Below are positions 40,595 to 50,100 of a stretch of 64,000 nucleotides of DNA, piece after piece (position 1 is the stretch's first letter; every line of letters starts with the position of its first letter). A program made the position numbers and the translations under genes. The stretch comes from Streptomyces justiciae (lineage in GTDB: Bacteria; Actinomycetota; Actinomycetes; Streptomycetales; Streptomycetaceae). Under the pieces are notes generated by a model. That model searched no databases and had not been told where the DNA came from. It was given only the letters and a program-made list of their open reading frames with translations. The stretch is taken from NCBI RefSeq assembly GCF_015163075.1, contig NZ_JADDXU010000002.1, positions 248,001 through 312,000 of the forward strand, given 5' to 3'.

Positions 40595-41272
40595 ATGCCC
40601 CGATCCCGCGCCCTCAGAAACAAGTTCGTCGACGCACCCGGCTCGCTGGGCGAACGGATGCGTGTCGCCCGCTGGGAGCGGTTCCGGCGCTGCTTCCCCG
40701 GCATCGAGGGCATGCGGGTCGTGGATCTCGGCGGCACGGCCGAGATGTGGCTGCGGGCGCCGGTGCGGGCCAAGCACGTCCACCTGATCAACCTGGAGGC
40801 ACATCCCGCCGACCTGCCCGGCTGGATCACCGCGGAGAACGCCGACGTCACCGACCCGGAGGTCGCCGCCGAGCTGAGCGCCCAGGGCGGCTACGACCTG
40901 GTGTTCTCCAACTCGACCATCGAGCACGTCGGCGGCCACAGCCAGCGGCAGAAGTTCGTCGCCGCGGTCGAGCAACTCGCCCCGCTGCACTGGATCCAGA
41001 CGCCGTACCGCTACTTCCCCGTCGAGCCGCACTTCGTGGCACCCGGCTTCCAGTTCCTGCCGCTGGCCGCCCGGGCCCGCCTCGTCCGGCGCTGGCCGCT
41101 GGTCCACAGCCGCCCCGACAGCCCCGAGTCGGCCATGAACGCCGTGATCAACATCGAGCTGCTGACCCGCACCGAGATGCGCTACCTGTTCCCCCGGTCG
41201 GTGCTGCTCAGCGAGCGGGTGCTCGGCGCCCCCAAGTCGCTCATCGCCGTGAGAACGGAGACCGCATGCTGA
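40595..41272 (+). CDS. Methyltransferase-like protein (class I SAM fold)
   Basis: A 225-aa cytosolic protein. VVDLGGTAEMWLR resembles a degenerate motif I, and DLVFSNSTIEHVGGHSQRQK is a typical motif IV/post-IV segment of class I methyltransferases acting on sugars; HWIQTPYRYFPVEPHFV follows. The DLGG sequence lacks the classic GxGxG, so SAM use is probable, not proven. ATG 40595 was chosen for AGGTGG eight bases upstream; GTG 40544 is an alternative. The next gene starts 7 bases inside its end, so the two are coupled and may methylate the same glycan. Confidence 0.82.
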   Translation: MPRSRALRNKFVDAPGSLGERMRVARWERFRRCFPGIEGMRVVDLGGTAEMWLRAPVRAKHVHLINLEAHPADLPGWITAENADVTDPEVAAELSAQGGYDLVFSNSTIEHVGGHSQRQKFVAAVEQLAPLHWIQTPYRYFPVEPHFVAPGFQFLPLAARARLVRRWPLVHSRPDSPESAMNAVINIELLTRTEMRYLFPRSVLLSERVLGAPKSLIAVRTETAC

Positions 41273-42243
41273 ACAACCTGGTCAACAGACATGACGCGGA
41301 CCGGCTCCTGCGCAAGGTGCGCAAACTCGAACTCAACCCCGTACTGGCCAAATTGCGGGTACGGGGCGGAGCCCGGGTCGTCCAGCACTGGTCCCAGGTC
41401 GACCCGTCACTGACCGAGTGGTGGGCGATCCCCTCGGTGATCAAGCGGTGGAACCTGCTGATGACCGGGGACGCGGAGGTGCCCTTCCCGCAGTACGTCG
41501 CCGCCAAGCACTTCGCGCCGCGCACCGATCTGCGGGGGCTGTCGCTGGGCTGCGGGACCGGCGGCAACGAGCTGCTGTGGGCGAAGACCGGCGCGTTCTC
41601 CCTGCTGGAGGGGGTGGACGTGGCGCCGGAACGGATCGGGTTCGCGACCCGGACCGCCGCGGAGGAGGGGCTGGCCGACGTCCTGCGCTTCCGGGTCACC
41701 GACGTCAATCAGATGACCGCGGACGGCGAACGCTTCGACGTGCTGCTCGGGTTGCAGTCCCTGCACCACTTCGACAACCTCGACGAGACGCTGCCCCGTC
41801 TTGCTCAGCTCATCGAGCCGGACGGGCTGTTCGTGATCGACGAGTTCGTGGGACCGACGCGCTTCCAGTGGACCGACGCGCAGCTCGACGCGGCGAACGC
41901 GCTTCTCGCGCGCCTTCCCGAGGAGCGGCGGCGGTTGGCGGACGGGCGGATCAAGCGGCGGGTCGTGCGGCCCAGTCGGATGTCGATGGTGCTGGACGAT
42001 CCGTCGGAGGCGGTGGACGCGGCGGCGTTGCTGCCGGGGTTGCGGCGGGAGTTCGAGGTCGTGGAGGAACGGCCGTACGGGGGGACGGTGTTGCACATCG
42101 CGTTCTCCGGGATCGCCCACAACTTCCGGGATGGGGCGCCGGAGACGTTGGAGTTGCTGGAGCGGTGTTTTGCTGCGGAGGACGCTGCGCTTCCTGAGGT
42201 GGGGCATGACTTCGTTGCGATGGTGTGCCGACGTCGGCCGTAG
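41266..42243 (+). CDS. Class I SAM-dependent methyltransferase
   Basis: A 325-aa enzyme with canonical motif I (LSLGCGTGGNELLWAK, about 88-103), motif II acid in LEGVDVAPERI and motif IV in FDVLLGLQSLHHFDNLDETL. It is followed by GLFVIDEFVGPTRFQWTDAQ. A long helical C-terminal half resembles O-methyltransferases found in polysaccharide clusters. The ATG overlaps the preceding stop by 7 bp with GGAG upstream. It is the last gene of the plus-strand arm. A streptomycete-type intergenic repeat then separates it from the convergent minus-strand arm. Confidence 0.9.
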   Translation: MLNNLVNRHDADRLLRKVRKLELNPVLAKLRVRGGARVVQHWSQVDPSLTEWWAIPSVIKRWNLLMTGDAEVPFPQYVAAKHFAPRTDLRGLSLGCGTGGNELLWAKTGAFSLLEGVDVAPERIGFATRTAAEEGLADVLRFRVTDVNQMTADGERFDVLLGLQSLHHFDNLDETLPRLAQLIEPDGLFVIDEFVGPTRFQWTDAQLDAANALLARLPEERRRLADGRIKRRVVRPSRMSMVLDDPSEAVDAAALLPGLRREFEVVEERPYGGTVLHIAFSGIAHNFRDGAPETLELLERCFAAEDAALPEVGHDFVAMVCRRRP

Positions 42244-42244
42244 T

Positions 42245-42291
42245 CGTCTGCGGGTGGGTGGGGGCTGGTCGCGCAGTTCCCCGCGCCCCTT
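42245..42291. repeat. Dispersed streptomycete intergenic repeat between convergent arms
   Basis: The stretch with GGGGCTGGTCGCGCAGTT followed by CCCCGCGCCCCTTA is a sequence I recognise as occurring, with variation, in many streptomycete intergenic regions. GGGGC/GCCCC-type and CGCG/CGCG complementarity lets it fold on either strand, and it fills most of the 55-bp gap between two convergent stop codons. It may act as a bidirectional terminator. Confidence 0.6.
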
Positions 42292-42298
42292 ACCGGCG

Positions 42299-43198
42299 TC
42301 ACGGTCCTGGTGTCTTGTGCAGTGCACCCCGCCGGACCAAGGCTGCGGCCGCCGCTCTGCTCGCGGGACGGCCCAGTACCGCGCGGGAAGTTTCCCTGAG
42401 GAGGACCGCCGTACGGAAGGCTGTCGTCGACACGCGGCCGTGTCTACGACCGTACAGGCGGACCCGGTTCAGGGTGAGCAGTGTCCAGAGGCGAGGTGAT
42501 ACCTGGGAGTCGCCTCCCAGGTGTACCGCCTCTGCGCTGGGTTCCAGCTGGGTCACGTACCCCAAGCCCCTTGCCCGGAGGCAGAATTCCGTCTCCTCCG
42601 AGTAGAGGAAGAAGGACTCGTCCCACTTGCCGCACGCGGCCATGCACTCCCCGGAGATGGCCATCAGCGCGCCCGTCGCCCAATCCGCGCGCGTGGGACG
42701 CTCGTACGCGGCCGGGTCCGTGACCAGCTCGCTCAGGGCCGGGAAGCGGCCCGCGCGGGTGTTGCCGATGACCGCCTCGCCGAGTGCCCGGAGCACGGTC
42801 GACTCGCGGCGCAGGGAGCGATGAGGCGTGTCCCTGCCTTCCTCGTACAGCAGAGGTACGGCGATCCCGACACCGCCCCCGAGACTGTCCACCAGGCGTT
42901 TGGCGCAGCCCTGCCGCATCCGGACGTCGGGGTTGCAGATGAGGGCGACCCCGTACTCCCCCGCCGCGTCCAGCGCCGCGTTGATCCCGGCCGCGTACCC
43001 GGCGTTGCGGCCCGTCTGGACCACCGTCGCCTCGGGGGCGAGGGTCCGGAGCACCTCCACCGTGTCGTCGGCCGAGTCGTTGTCGGCGACCACCAGCCGC
43101 CAGTCGAGCCCCGCCATGCCGTCGGGCAGTGCGGCGAGGAACCCGGGGAGCACCGCGGCGCTGTTCCAGGTGACGACGATGACGGCGACGGTGCTCAT
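42299..43198 (-). CDS. GT2-family glycosyltransferase (rhamnosyltransferase-like)
   Basis: A 299-aa GT-A enzyme of the WbbL/RfbF-like group. The N-terminus VAVIVVTWNSAAVLPGFLAAL, nucleotide-binding VVADNDSADDTVEVL, metal-site region ALICNPDVRM and the typical WDESFFLYSEETEFCLRARG segment with GYVTQLEPSAEAVHLGG are all present. Members often transfer rhamnose, but the donor here is not known. The ATG overlaps the stop of the Wzz-Wzy fusion gene (ATGA, 43195-43198). It is the last gene of the minus-strand arm. Confidence 0.92.
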   Translation of the reverse strand: MSTVAVIVVTWNSAAVLPGFLAALPDGMAGLDWRLVVADNDSADDTVEVLRTLAPEATVVQTGRNAGYAAGINAALDAAGEYGVALICNPDVRMRQGCAKRLVDSLGGGVGIAVPLLYEEGRDTPHRSLRRESTVLRALGEAVIGNTRAGRFPALSELVTDPAAYERPTRADWATGALMAISGECMAACGKWDESFFLYSEETEFCLRARGLGYVTQLEPSAEAVHLGGDSQVSPRLWTLLTLNRVRLYGRRHGRVSTTAFRTAVLLRETSRAVLGRPASRAAAAALVRRGALHKTPGP

Positions 43199-45222
43199 CG
43201 GGACTCCACGAGTTGGGGGAGCTTGGTTTCGGTCGGCGTACGCGGGACGGGCACTTCGAGGACCGCCTTCGCCTCGCGGCGCACGAAGCCCAGATAGCTG
43301 CCGCCCGCCCCCAGGACCAGGAAGAACATCCCCGCGTACATCGGGAAGCTCAGCGCGTCGAAGGTGGCGCTGATGACCAGGGCGACCAGGGCCGAGGCGA
43401 GGAAGGCCTGGCCGAGTTCGCGGTCGGACTCGGTGCGGGCGAGGCGGCGGATGGCGCCGCCGGTGTGCATCCCGGTGATGAAGAGGGCGAACAGAGCGAT
43501 CAGGCCCAGGATGCCCATCTCGGCGAGGGTGAGCATGTACTGGTTGTCCGTGAAGAAGTAGAGGTCCGGGGTGAAGGTGCCGAAGCCCCTGCCGAACCAA
43601 GGGTGTTCGTCGAAGTACGGCACGATCGCGCTGTACTTCACCGTGCGGGCCTGCGTGCTGCTGTCGGAGTTGGACAGGAAGCTGGCGAACAGGTTGGTGA
43701 TCGTTCCGATGAGGCCCGGGATGATCACCTTGAAGCCGGCCACCGAGCCCAGGATCAGCCCGATCGCGGCCCAGCGACGCTGCGGCTTCCAGCGGGGCAC
43801 CATCACCAGGATGACGATGAAGGCACCGATGATGGACGTCCGCGACACCGTCAGCGGAAGGGCGCCCGCCATGATGGCCACCGGCGCCCAGCGGCGCCAC
43901 GCGCGCACGTGTCGTCGTACCGGATCGAAGGCCTGGTGCACGGCGAAGGGGACCAGGATGGCCAGCATGCCGCCGAACTCCAGGGGGTGGGCGGTGGTGG
44001 AGCGGGGCCGGGTGAAGGAGCCGCGGTCCATCGCACTGATCCCGGCGGTGCTGGACTGGAGGCCGGGGATGTGGATGGAGTCGGCGATGTTGGTGGCGGC
44101 GAAGAAGTCGTAGTAGCCGATCAGCGCGACGACCGTGCCCATGACGACGAGGCGGCGCATCAGGGTCTCCAGGCGGCTGCGTTCCTGGATGCCTGCCGAG
44201 GCCAGCACCACCAGCGCCACCCAGACCCCGAGTCCGATGAGTCCGCGGTCGGCGCCGAGGACCTCCTCGTGGGTGCTCTCCCGGGTCGCGTTCGCGAGGT
44301 AGGAGAGGAGTACGGCCGCGGCGAGCAGGCACATCACCACACGCACCAGCCTCGTGCCCCGGGCGGGCAGGATGCGGCCGCCGAGCCAGGTCGCGAGGTA
44401 CCAGAGGAGGCCGAGGAGGGCGAAGACGTTGGCCGGCGTACCGACGCCGCCCAGCGCGGGCAGGGTGAGGTTCGAGGGGACGAAGAAGGCCAGGGCCAGA
44501 TAGCCGGTGAGGATCGTCGTGGCGTCCAGGCGCCGGGCCAGCAGGCCCTTGGGGCGCTCGGGGGGACTGGCCCGGTGGCGCCGGGGGACGTATCCAGGCT
44601 GGGCGCGGCCTCGGCGGCGTACCACCGCGACGCCCTCGGCCAGGATGGACAGCAGGAACGCCGCGACCATGCCGACGATGACGACCGCCGCGATGTTCTG
44701 GTAGCGGCTCTTGGGCTGCGAGACCGGCGTCTGGGGCAGCACGACCGGCGCGGTCTGCACCGCGTACACCGACGGCACCTTGGAGGCGGCCTGCAGGGCC
44801 TTCAGCTGCTCGCCGGTGAACTTGGTGAGGGTGGTGGTCTCACGGAGCACCTTGGCCCGGTCGGTGCCGGTGACGCTCAGGGTGAGCAGCGGGCTGTCGG
44901 CGTTGGGGGCGAAGCCGACGGTGTAGCGGTCCGTGACGCCGCGGGAGTGCAGTTCCTTGGCCGAGTCGCTCGACTGCAACGTCCTGATCAGCACGTCGGC
45001 GGTGACGACCAGTGAACCTCCGGCGTTCGACAGGGGGTTGCCGAAGGTGGGTGCCAGTTCGGCGATCGCCGAGGAGTCGAGCAGGGTGACGGAGCTCTGC
45101 GACTCGTAGGACACCGGGACGGTTCGGAAGAGGTAGCCGCCGGCGAGGATGCTGAGCAGGGTCAGTGGCACCATGCAGTACCAGCGCCTGCGCATGATCG
45201 CCAGGATGTCACCGAGGCTCAT
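43195..45222 (-). CDS. Wzz-like co-polymerase fused to Wzy/O-antigen-ligase-type polymerase
   Basis: A 675-aa membrane protein with two units in one frame. Residues 1-200 form a Wzz-like co-polymerase: MSLGDILAIMRRRWYCMVPL, TM1 (about 17-33), an extracytoplasmic domain with KFTGEQLKALQAASK, the proline motif LPQTPVSQPKSRYQN, and TM2 (about 177-201). After a basic linker (RRRGRAQPGYVPRRHRASPP), residues about 235-650 hold some ten helices of the Wzy/O-antigen ligase family. Its large loop carries STTAHPLEFGGMLAIL, and EHPWFGRGFGTFTPD with DNQYMLTLAEMG is the conserved polymerase signature. This would couple chain growth to length control. Start: GGAGGGAGG before ATG 45222. Confidence 0.9.
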   Translation of the reverse strand: MSLGDILAIMRRRWYCMVPLTLLSILAGGYLFRTVPVSYESQSSVTLLDSSAIAELAPTFGNPLSNAGGSLVVTADVLIRTLQSSDSAKELHSRGVTDRYTVGFAPNADSPLLTLSVTGTDRAKVLRETTTLTKFTGEQLKALQAASKVPSVYAVQTAPVVLPQTPVSQPKSRYQNIAAVVIVGMVAAFLLSILAEGVAVVRRRGRAQPGYVPRRHRASPPERPKGLLARRLDATTILTGYLALAFFVPSNLTLPALGGVGTPANVFALLGLLWYLATWLGGRILPARGTRLVRVVMCLLAAAVLLSYLANATRESTHEEVLGADRGLIGLGVWVALVVLASAGIQERSRLETLMRRLVVMGTVVALIGYYDFFAATNIADSIHIPGLQSSTAGISAMDRGSFTRPRSTTAHPLEFGGMLAILVPFAVHQAFDPVRRHVRAWRRWAPVAIMAGALPLTVSRTSIIGAFIVILVMVPRWKPQRRWAAIGLILGSVAGFKVIIPGLIGTITNLFASFLSNSDSSTQARTVKYSAIVPYFDEHPWFGRGFGTFTPDLYFFTDNQYMLTLAEMGILGLIALFALFITGMHTGGAIRRLARTESDRELGQAFLASALVALVISATFDALSFPMYAGMFFLVLGAGGSYLGFVRREAKAVLEVPVPRTPTETKLPQLVESR

Positions 45223-45311
45223 GATCCCTCCCTCCGCGGCAACCCATGTGATTCGGTGGCGACTTGCCCCGGTTGATGCGAGTATCGCTGGCGACGGAAG
45301 GAATCCCCGCT

Positions 45312-45983
45312 GTGTCGCCTCGTGAGGTCGCCGAAGCGCTGCTGCGCCGCTGGTACGTGCTGGTGTTCGCGCTCGTGCTGACGGCCGCCGGAGCGTACCA
45401 AGTGCTGCATCCCGCCCCGCAGTTCCTCAGTTCGGCGGTGGTCGTCCTCAAGCCGCCGGTCACGGGGAACCAGCCGAACCAGCTGACGAACCTCCAACCG
45501 CCGCTCGCCACCCTGTCGTACGGCGTCGTCCAGCAGCTGGAGTCGCCCGCCGGGCGCAGGGAGCTTCAGGCCGCCGGTGTCCACGGGTCGTACCAGCTGA
45601 TCCCGCGCAACAGCGGCACCAGCGCCACGCCCCGCTATCTCATCCCCTCGCTCCAGGTGCAGGTGAAGGGCGCGAGCGCCGAGGCGGCGAACACCGCGGT
45701 CAGCCGGGTCATCGACGTCTACTCCCGGCATGTCACCGAGTTGCAGGACGCCGAGGGCATCGCGGCCGGGTCGCGGATCAACGCGTCCGTCCTGGTGGCG
45801 CCCAGCGCGGCCCCGGTGCAGGGCACACGGACCCGCGCCCTGGCGGGTACGGCGCTGCTCGGGGGCATCGGCGGCATGCTGGCCACGCTGTGGTTCGACC
45901 AGTACGCGCTGCGCCGCAGGAGCCGGAAGGACGGCTCCCCGGAGCCGCAGCGGCCCGTCGAGGAGCTTGCGGTGGCGGGCTGA
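45312..45983 (+). CDS. Wzz-like protein, short cytoplasmic tail
   Basis: A 223-aa protein transcribed against its neighbours. GTG 45312 was chosen (AAGGAA eight bases upstream), giving MSPREVAEALLRRWYVLVFA with TM1 at about 14-31. The extracytoplasmic domain (about 32-185) includes FLSSAVVVLKPPVTG and SRHVTELQDAEG. TM2 is at about 192-207 and the tail is short and basic. It lacks the clear proline motif of Wzz, so it may be a degenerate co-polymerase or a partner of the Wzz-Wzy fusion, whose gene is divergent across an 89-bp gap. An ATG at 45276 is in frame. The only plus-strand gene inside the minus arm. Confidence 0.75.
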   Translation: MSPREVAEALLRRWYVLVFALVLTAAGAYQVLHPAPQFLSSAVVVLKPPVTGNQPNQLTNLQPPLATLSYGVVQQLESPAGRRELQAAGVHGSYQLIPRNSGTSATPRYLIPSLQVQVKGASAEAANTAVSRVIDVYSRHVTELQDAEGIAAGSRINASVLVAPSAAPVQGTRTRALAGTALLGGIGGMLATLWFDQYALRRRSRKDGSPEPQRPVEELAVAG

Positions 45984-45997
45984 GTGGTTCACGGGCA

Positions 45998-47044
45998 TCA
46001 GATTCCGCGGCGCTTCCAGGACTCCCACCACAGCCACTCCCGCCCGCGTTCGGCCACGGCCGACCACACCAGCGGCTGGAGGTACGGCATCGCCTTCGGC
46101 CCGATCCTTCTGCGCAGCCGCAGGGCGCGGTACTCGGGCAGCGCCTGGTAGCCCGGCAGGCACTCCGCGGCGAACGACACGCACTCGTCGACCGGTACGA
46201 CACCGGTGCGGCCCCGGTCGTAGGCGCGGTAGGCGCGGCGCAGCGCGTAGCGGGCGAGGCGGGTGTGGACCTGGTCGGCGAGTCGGTCGGCGTGCGGGAG
46301 CCGGTCGCCGCACTTGGCGAGCACCGAGTCGTAGGCGATCAGGCGCTGGCGCAGGTCGTCGAGCTGGCCGCCGAAGTCGGTCGTCGACATGTTGTTGCCG
46401 TGGACGCGGTAGAAGGCCTGGTCGGCGCCGCGGATGTAGCCGACGTCGGCGTGGGCGGCGAGCCGCATCCACATCTCGATGTCGCCGGCGTGCGGAAGGG
46501 CCGGGTCGTAGCCGCCGACCTTGCGCTGGAGGTCGGTGCGGACGACAACCTCGGGCGAGGTGATGCAGCCGGTGCCCTCCCTGAAGCGCCGCTCCAGCCA
46601 CCACTGGCCGGGATAGACGACCGAACCCGTGCTCTGGGTACGGGCCTTGGGCAGCGGGCCGCCGTGCTGGAAGCGCAGCGGGCGCCCGTAGGCGAAGCCG
46701 GCCTCGGGGTGGGCGTCCAGGAGCGCGGCGGCCCGGGCCAGGGCGCCCGGGACGAGCCGGTCGTCGGCGGAGAGCAGGGCCACGTAGTCGCTGTCGGCCC
46801 ACTCCAGCAGGCCCTCGTTGTACGTGGCGATGTGGCCCTTGTTCGTCTCGTGGACGTGCACCTCGATCCGCGGGTCGGAGGCGGCCAGCCTGCGGGCGGC
46901 CTCCGCCGAGTCGTCCGGCGAGGCGTCGTCGATGATGAGCACCCGGAGGTCGACGCCGGGGTTCTCGTCCAGGACGCTGCTCACGCAGTCGGCGAGGAAA
47001 TGGCCGTACTTGAAGCACGGGATGACAACACTCACGCTGCTCAT
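45998..47044 (-). CDS. GT2-family glycosyltransferase
   Basis: A 348-aa GT-A transferase. VSVVIPCFKYGHFLADCVSS opens the fold. VLIIDDASPDDSAEAARRL binds the nucleotide, ALLSADDRLVPGALARA carries the DxD-like metal site, and PHAGDIEMWMRLAAHADVGY the acceptor-side acidic motif. A helical C-terminal extension (about 250-348) ends EWLWWESWKRRGI, amphipathic and probably membrane-associated. Its stop is 14 bp from the convergent Wzz-like stop. No strong ribosome site precedes ATG 47044. Donor unknown. Confidence 0.9.
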   Translation of the reverse strand: MSSVSVVIPCFKYGHFLADCVSSVLDENPGVDLRVLIIDDASPDDSAEAARRLAASDPRIEVHVHETNKGHIATYNEGLLEWADSDYVALLSADDRLVPGALARAAALLDAHPEAGFAYGRPLRFQHGGPLPKARTQSTGSVVYPGQWWLERRFREGTGCITSPEVVVRTDLQRKVGGYDPALPHAGDIEMWMRLAAHADVGYIRGADQAFYRVHGNNMSTTDFGGQLDDLRQRLIAYDSVLAKCGDRLPHADRLADQVHTRLARYALRRAYRAYDRGRTGVVPVDECVSFAAECLPGYQALPEYRALRLRRRIGPKAMPYLQPLVWSAVAERGREWLWWESWKRRGI

Positions 47045-47119
47045 CGGTGGGGGTAGCCAATCCCCGGTGGCGGCCTCCCCGTCGGGCGCGGGAGACCACC
47101 ACCGGTGGGTTCTCGTCGG

Positions 47120-50100
47120 TCAGTTCTTCTTCTTGCGGACGGTCTTGCTGGTCAGGGTCCAACTGTGGGACTTCACCTTCGTGTGGTGCTTGTCCTCAGC
47201 AATGACCCTGACCTTGAACCTCGTTCCGTCCGGCAAAGGACCGGTCAGATGGACGGACACCTTGTGCGTGGCACGGTTGTAGGAGACGACCGCCGTGACA
47301 TGCAGCTTCTTGGCGGCCTTGGTGCCCTTGACGATGGTGAGGTCCGCGTCGACGTCCGTCACCTTGAGCTTGTCGGAGACGGTCATGACGAGGGGGTGCT
47401 TCGCGTCGGCGGTGTAGGTCACCGTGGACGCGCCCGCCTCCGAGGCCGTCTCCGCCGCCAGGGACCCGCTGGGGTCGGTGGCGGTGAAGACCGGGCCGAC
47501 CCAGTAGTTCGCCGAGCCGTAGGAGCCGGTCGGGAAGGCCGAGTCCGCGCCGTACTTGTAGAGCCCGTTGTGGTGGGCCGTGGTGTCGGCGGTGCCGGTC
47601 AGCGGATAGGACTGATGGGCCGAGGCGAAGTAGCCGCCGTCGACCGCGTAGTGGCCGTTGGGTGCGTGGTAGGAGACGACGTACGCCGTGTCAGCGGTGA
47701 CCGCCACCGGGGTGGCGAAGGTCAGCGTCTGCCAGCCGGTCGCCGTCTCGTTGGTGAAGGTGCCGCTGGCCAGCAGCGTCCCGGAGTCGGTCCACAGGCT
47801 GCCGGTGTGGGTGCCGGTGTTGCCGGTGCCCTTGTAGAAGGTGACGCCGGTGATCCAGCCGGCCGCCGAGGACGTGAACCGGGTGCCCAGCTCCACGGAG
47901 TTGGGGTCGGCGGTCATGTCGGTGGTGGCCGGCACCGCGGAGGAACTCCACAGCGTGCAGGGGCAGGTGACCGCGGGCGGGGTGGCGCTGGTGGTGAAGG
48001 ACCAGGTCACCGGGTCCGCCATGGCGTTGCCCCACACGTCGGAGGCCTGGACCGTGGCCGTGTACTTGGTGTGCAGCGACAGCTCGGTCGACGGGGTGAA
48101 CGTCGCCTTGTTCGCCGCGGGCAGTGTCACCGCTCCCGGCACGGTGTTGCCGTCCGGGTCCTTCAGCGTGAACGTCAGGTTGTCGGAGTCGACGGACGCG
48201 CTGAACACGGCCGACACCGACGCGGTGATCGCGGTGTCGGTCGCCCCGGAGGTCGGGGAGGTGGAGGTGACGGTGGGCGGGGTGGTGCTGGCCGTCGAGG
48301 TGTCCAGGACCACGTCGACCCAGTAGTTGCTGCCGGAGGCCGCCGAGGTCGGGAAGGCGCTCGTCGAGGTGTAGCGGTAGACGCCGTTGCCGCCGTCGGT
48401 GCCGGACTTCAGTGCCGTCAGCGGCGCGAGACCGGCGTCGCTGCCCGCGAAGGTCGTGTCGTAGGAGTAGCCGCCGTTGGGCGCGAAGTACGAGGCGACA
48501 TAGGTGGTGTTGGCCTTCACGGTGACCGGGGTGGCGAAGTTCAGCTGCTGCCAGCCGGACGCCGACTCGCCCGTGAAGGTGCCCGTGGCGAGCAGTTTGC
48601 CGTCCTTCGTCCACAGGTTGCCCGTGTGGGTGCCGGTGTTGTAGGGCGACTTGTAGAAGCGGACGCCGGTGATCGAACCGGCCACCGTGGTACGGAACTT
48701 GACGCCGAGCTCGACCGAGCCGCCGTCGCCCGCGTTGACGGTGCCGGGCACGGCCGTGGCCGGCCAGACGGTGCACGGGCAGGCCTGCGGCCCGACCGTG
48801 ATCGGGATCGTGGTGACGGCACCGATGTTGACGCTGTCGTCGACCGCGCGGACCTTGATGGAGGCCGAGCCCGGGGTCGTCGGGGTCCAGCTGTAACTCC
48901 AGGAGCCGAGCCCGGTCGCGGCTTGCCAGGTCGTGCCGCCGTCCGTGGACACCTCCACGCGGGCGACCACACCACCGGAGTCGGTGGCGGTGCCCTTGAC
49001 GGTGACCGGCTTCAGCGCGGGCACGGTGACCCCTGAGGCGGGGCTGGACACGGTGATCGTGGGGCCGGTGGTGTCGGTGGACTTGGTCGCGGCGACGAGA
49101 TTGCTCTGCCGCGTCAGCGGCTGGACGCCCATGTCCGCGAAGAGGTTCACCGTCGCCTGCTGCATGCGGACGTCCTCGGTGACGACCTGGTCCTCCGGGT
49201 TGTACGTCGGCAGGTTCGTCAGACCCCACGACCACTGCACGGTCCCCGCGCCGAAGACCAGGGCGCCGGAGTCCTGGTCACGGAAGGCCACGAGGCTGTG
49301 CTTCGCGGTGCCGTTGCCGTAGGTGTTGCCCCAGTCCATGCGCAGCTTGCCGTCGTTGATGTCCACGGTCGTGGACGACAGGTCGATCGCGCCCGCGGGT
49401 CTGGTGGCGTTGTCGATGTCGCTGTCCCACTCGTAGCCGAGGGTGCCCTCCGGGAAGGTCGCCGTCTGGCTGGAGGTGAGGTTGGCGATGGAGGTGTTGC
49501 GCCACAGCCGGTTCTTGCCGTACGAGCCGGGGACGGTGATCGCGTCGGCGCGGTAGCCGTTCACCGTGAACATGGAGCCGGTGAGGATGTTCGGCGGCTG
49601 GTAGGACTGCCCGTACTGGGTGCTGGTCGGGTCCATCCAGGTGCCGGTCCACTGGCCGCTGGGGTCGGCGACGCCGTTGTTCTGCGCCATCTTGGTCATC
49701 TTGTAGCAGACCAGGGTGCGGTTGGCGGTGTTCGCGCCGTCGATGCTCGGCGTCAGGCGGGTCTTCCAGAAGACCTCGTTGCCGCTGAAGTAGCCCTGCT
49801 GCACACCGGCCTTCCGGGCGGCGAGGACCTTGGAGTACTGGTCCTGCGTCCAGTACTCGTCATGCCCGGAGGACAGGTACACCTTGTGGTTCGTCAGCAG
49901 GGTCTCGCCGCGGGTCGACACGTCCACGCCGGACAGGTAGCTGACGTCGTAGCCGTTGCGCTCCAGCCAGGCCAGCATCATGTACTCGGAGCCGTAGATG
50001 CCGTTGTCGCCGCCGATGTCCAGCGGCCGGTTGTAACTGACCTCGTAGGCACGGCCGTCGGGCGCGGGCCCGGCACCGCCGTACAGGTCCTGGCCGCCGT

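Noticed and set aside
39685-42243. 852-codon plus-strand frame spanning three genes
   Set aside because: Only its last part coincides with the true methyltransferase gene; the upstream part is an Arg/Pro/Ala shadow of the GT2 and the first methyltransferase.
47045-47119. Terminator between the DMFase-like gene and the GT2 gene
   Set aside because: Only a short CCACCGGTGG self-complement without T-run; not strong enough to call.
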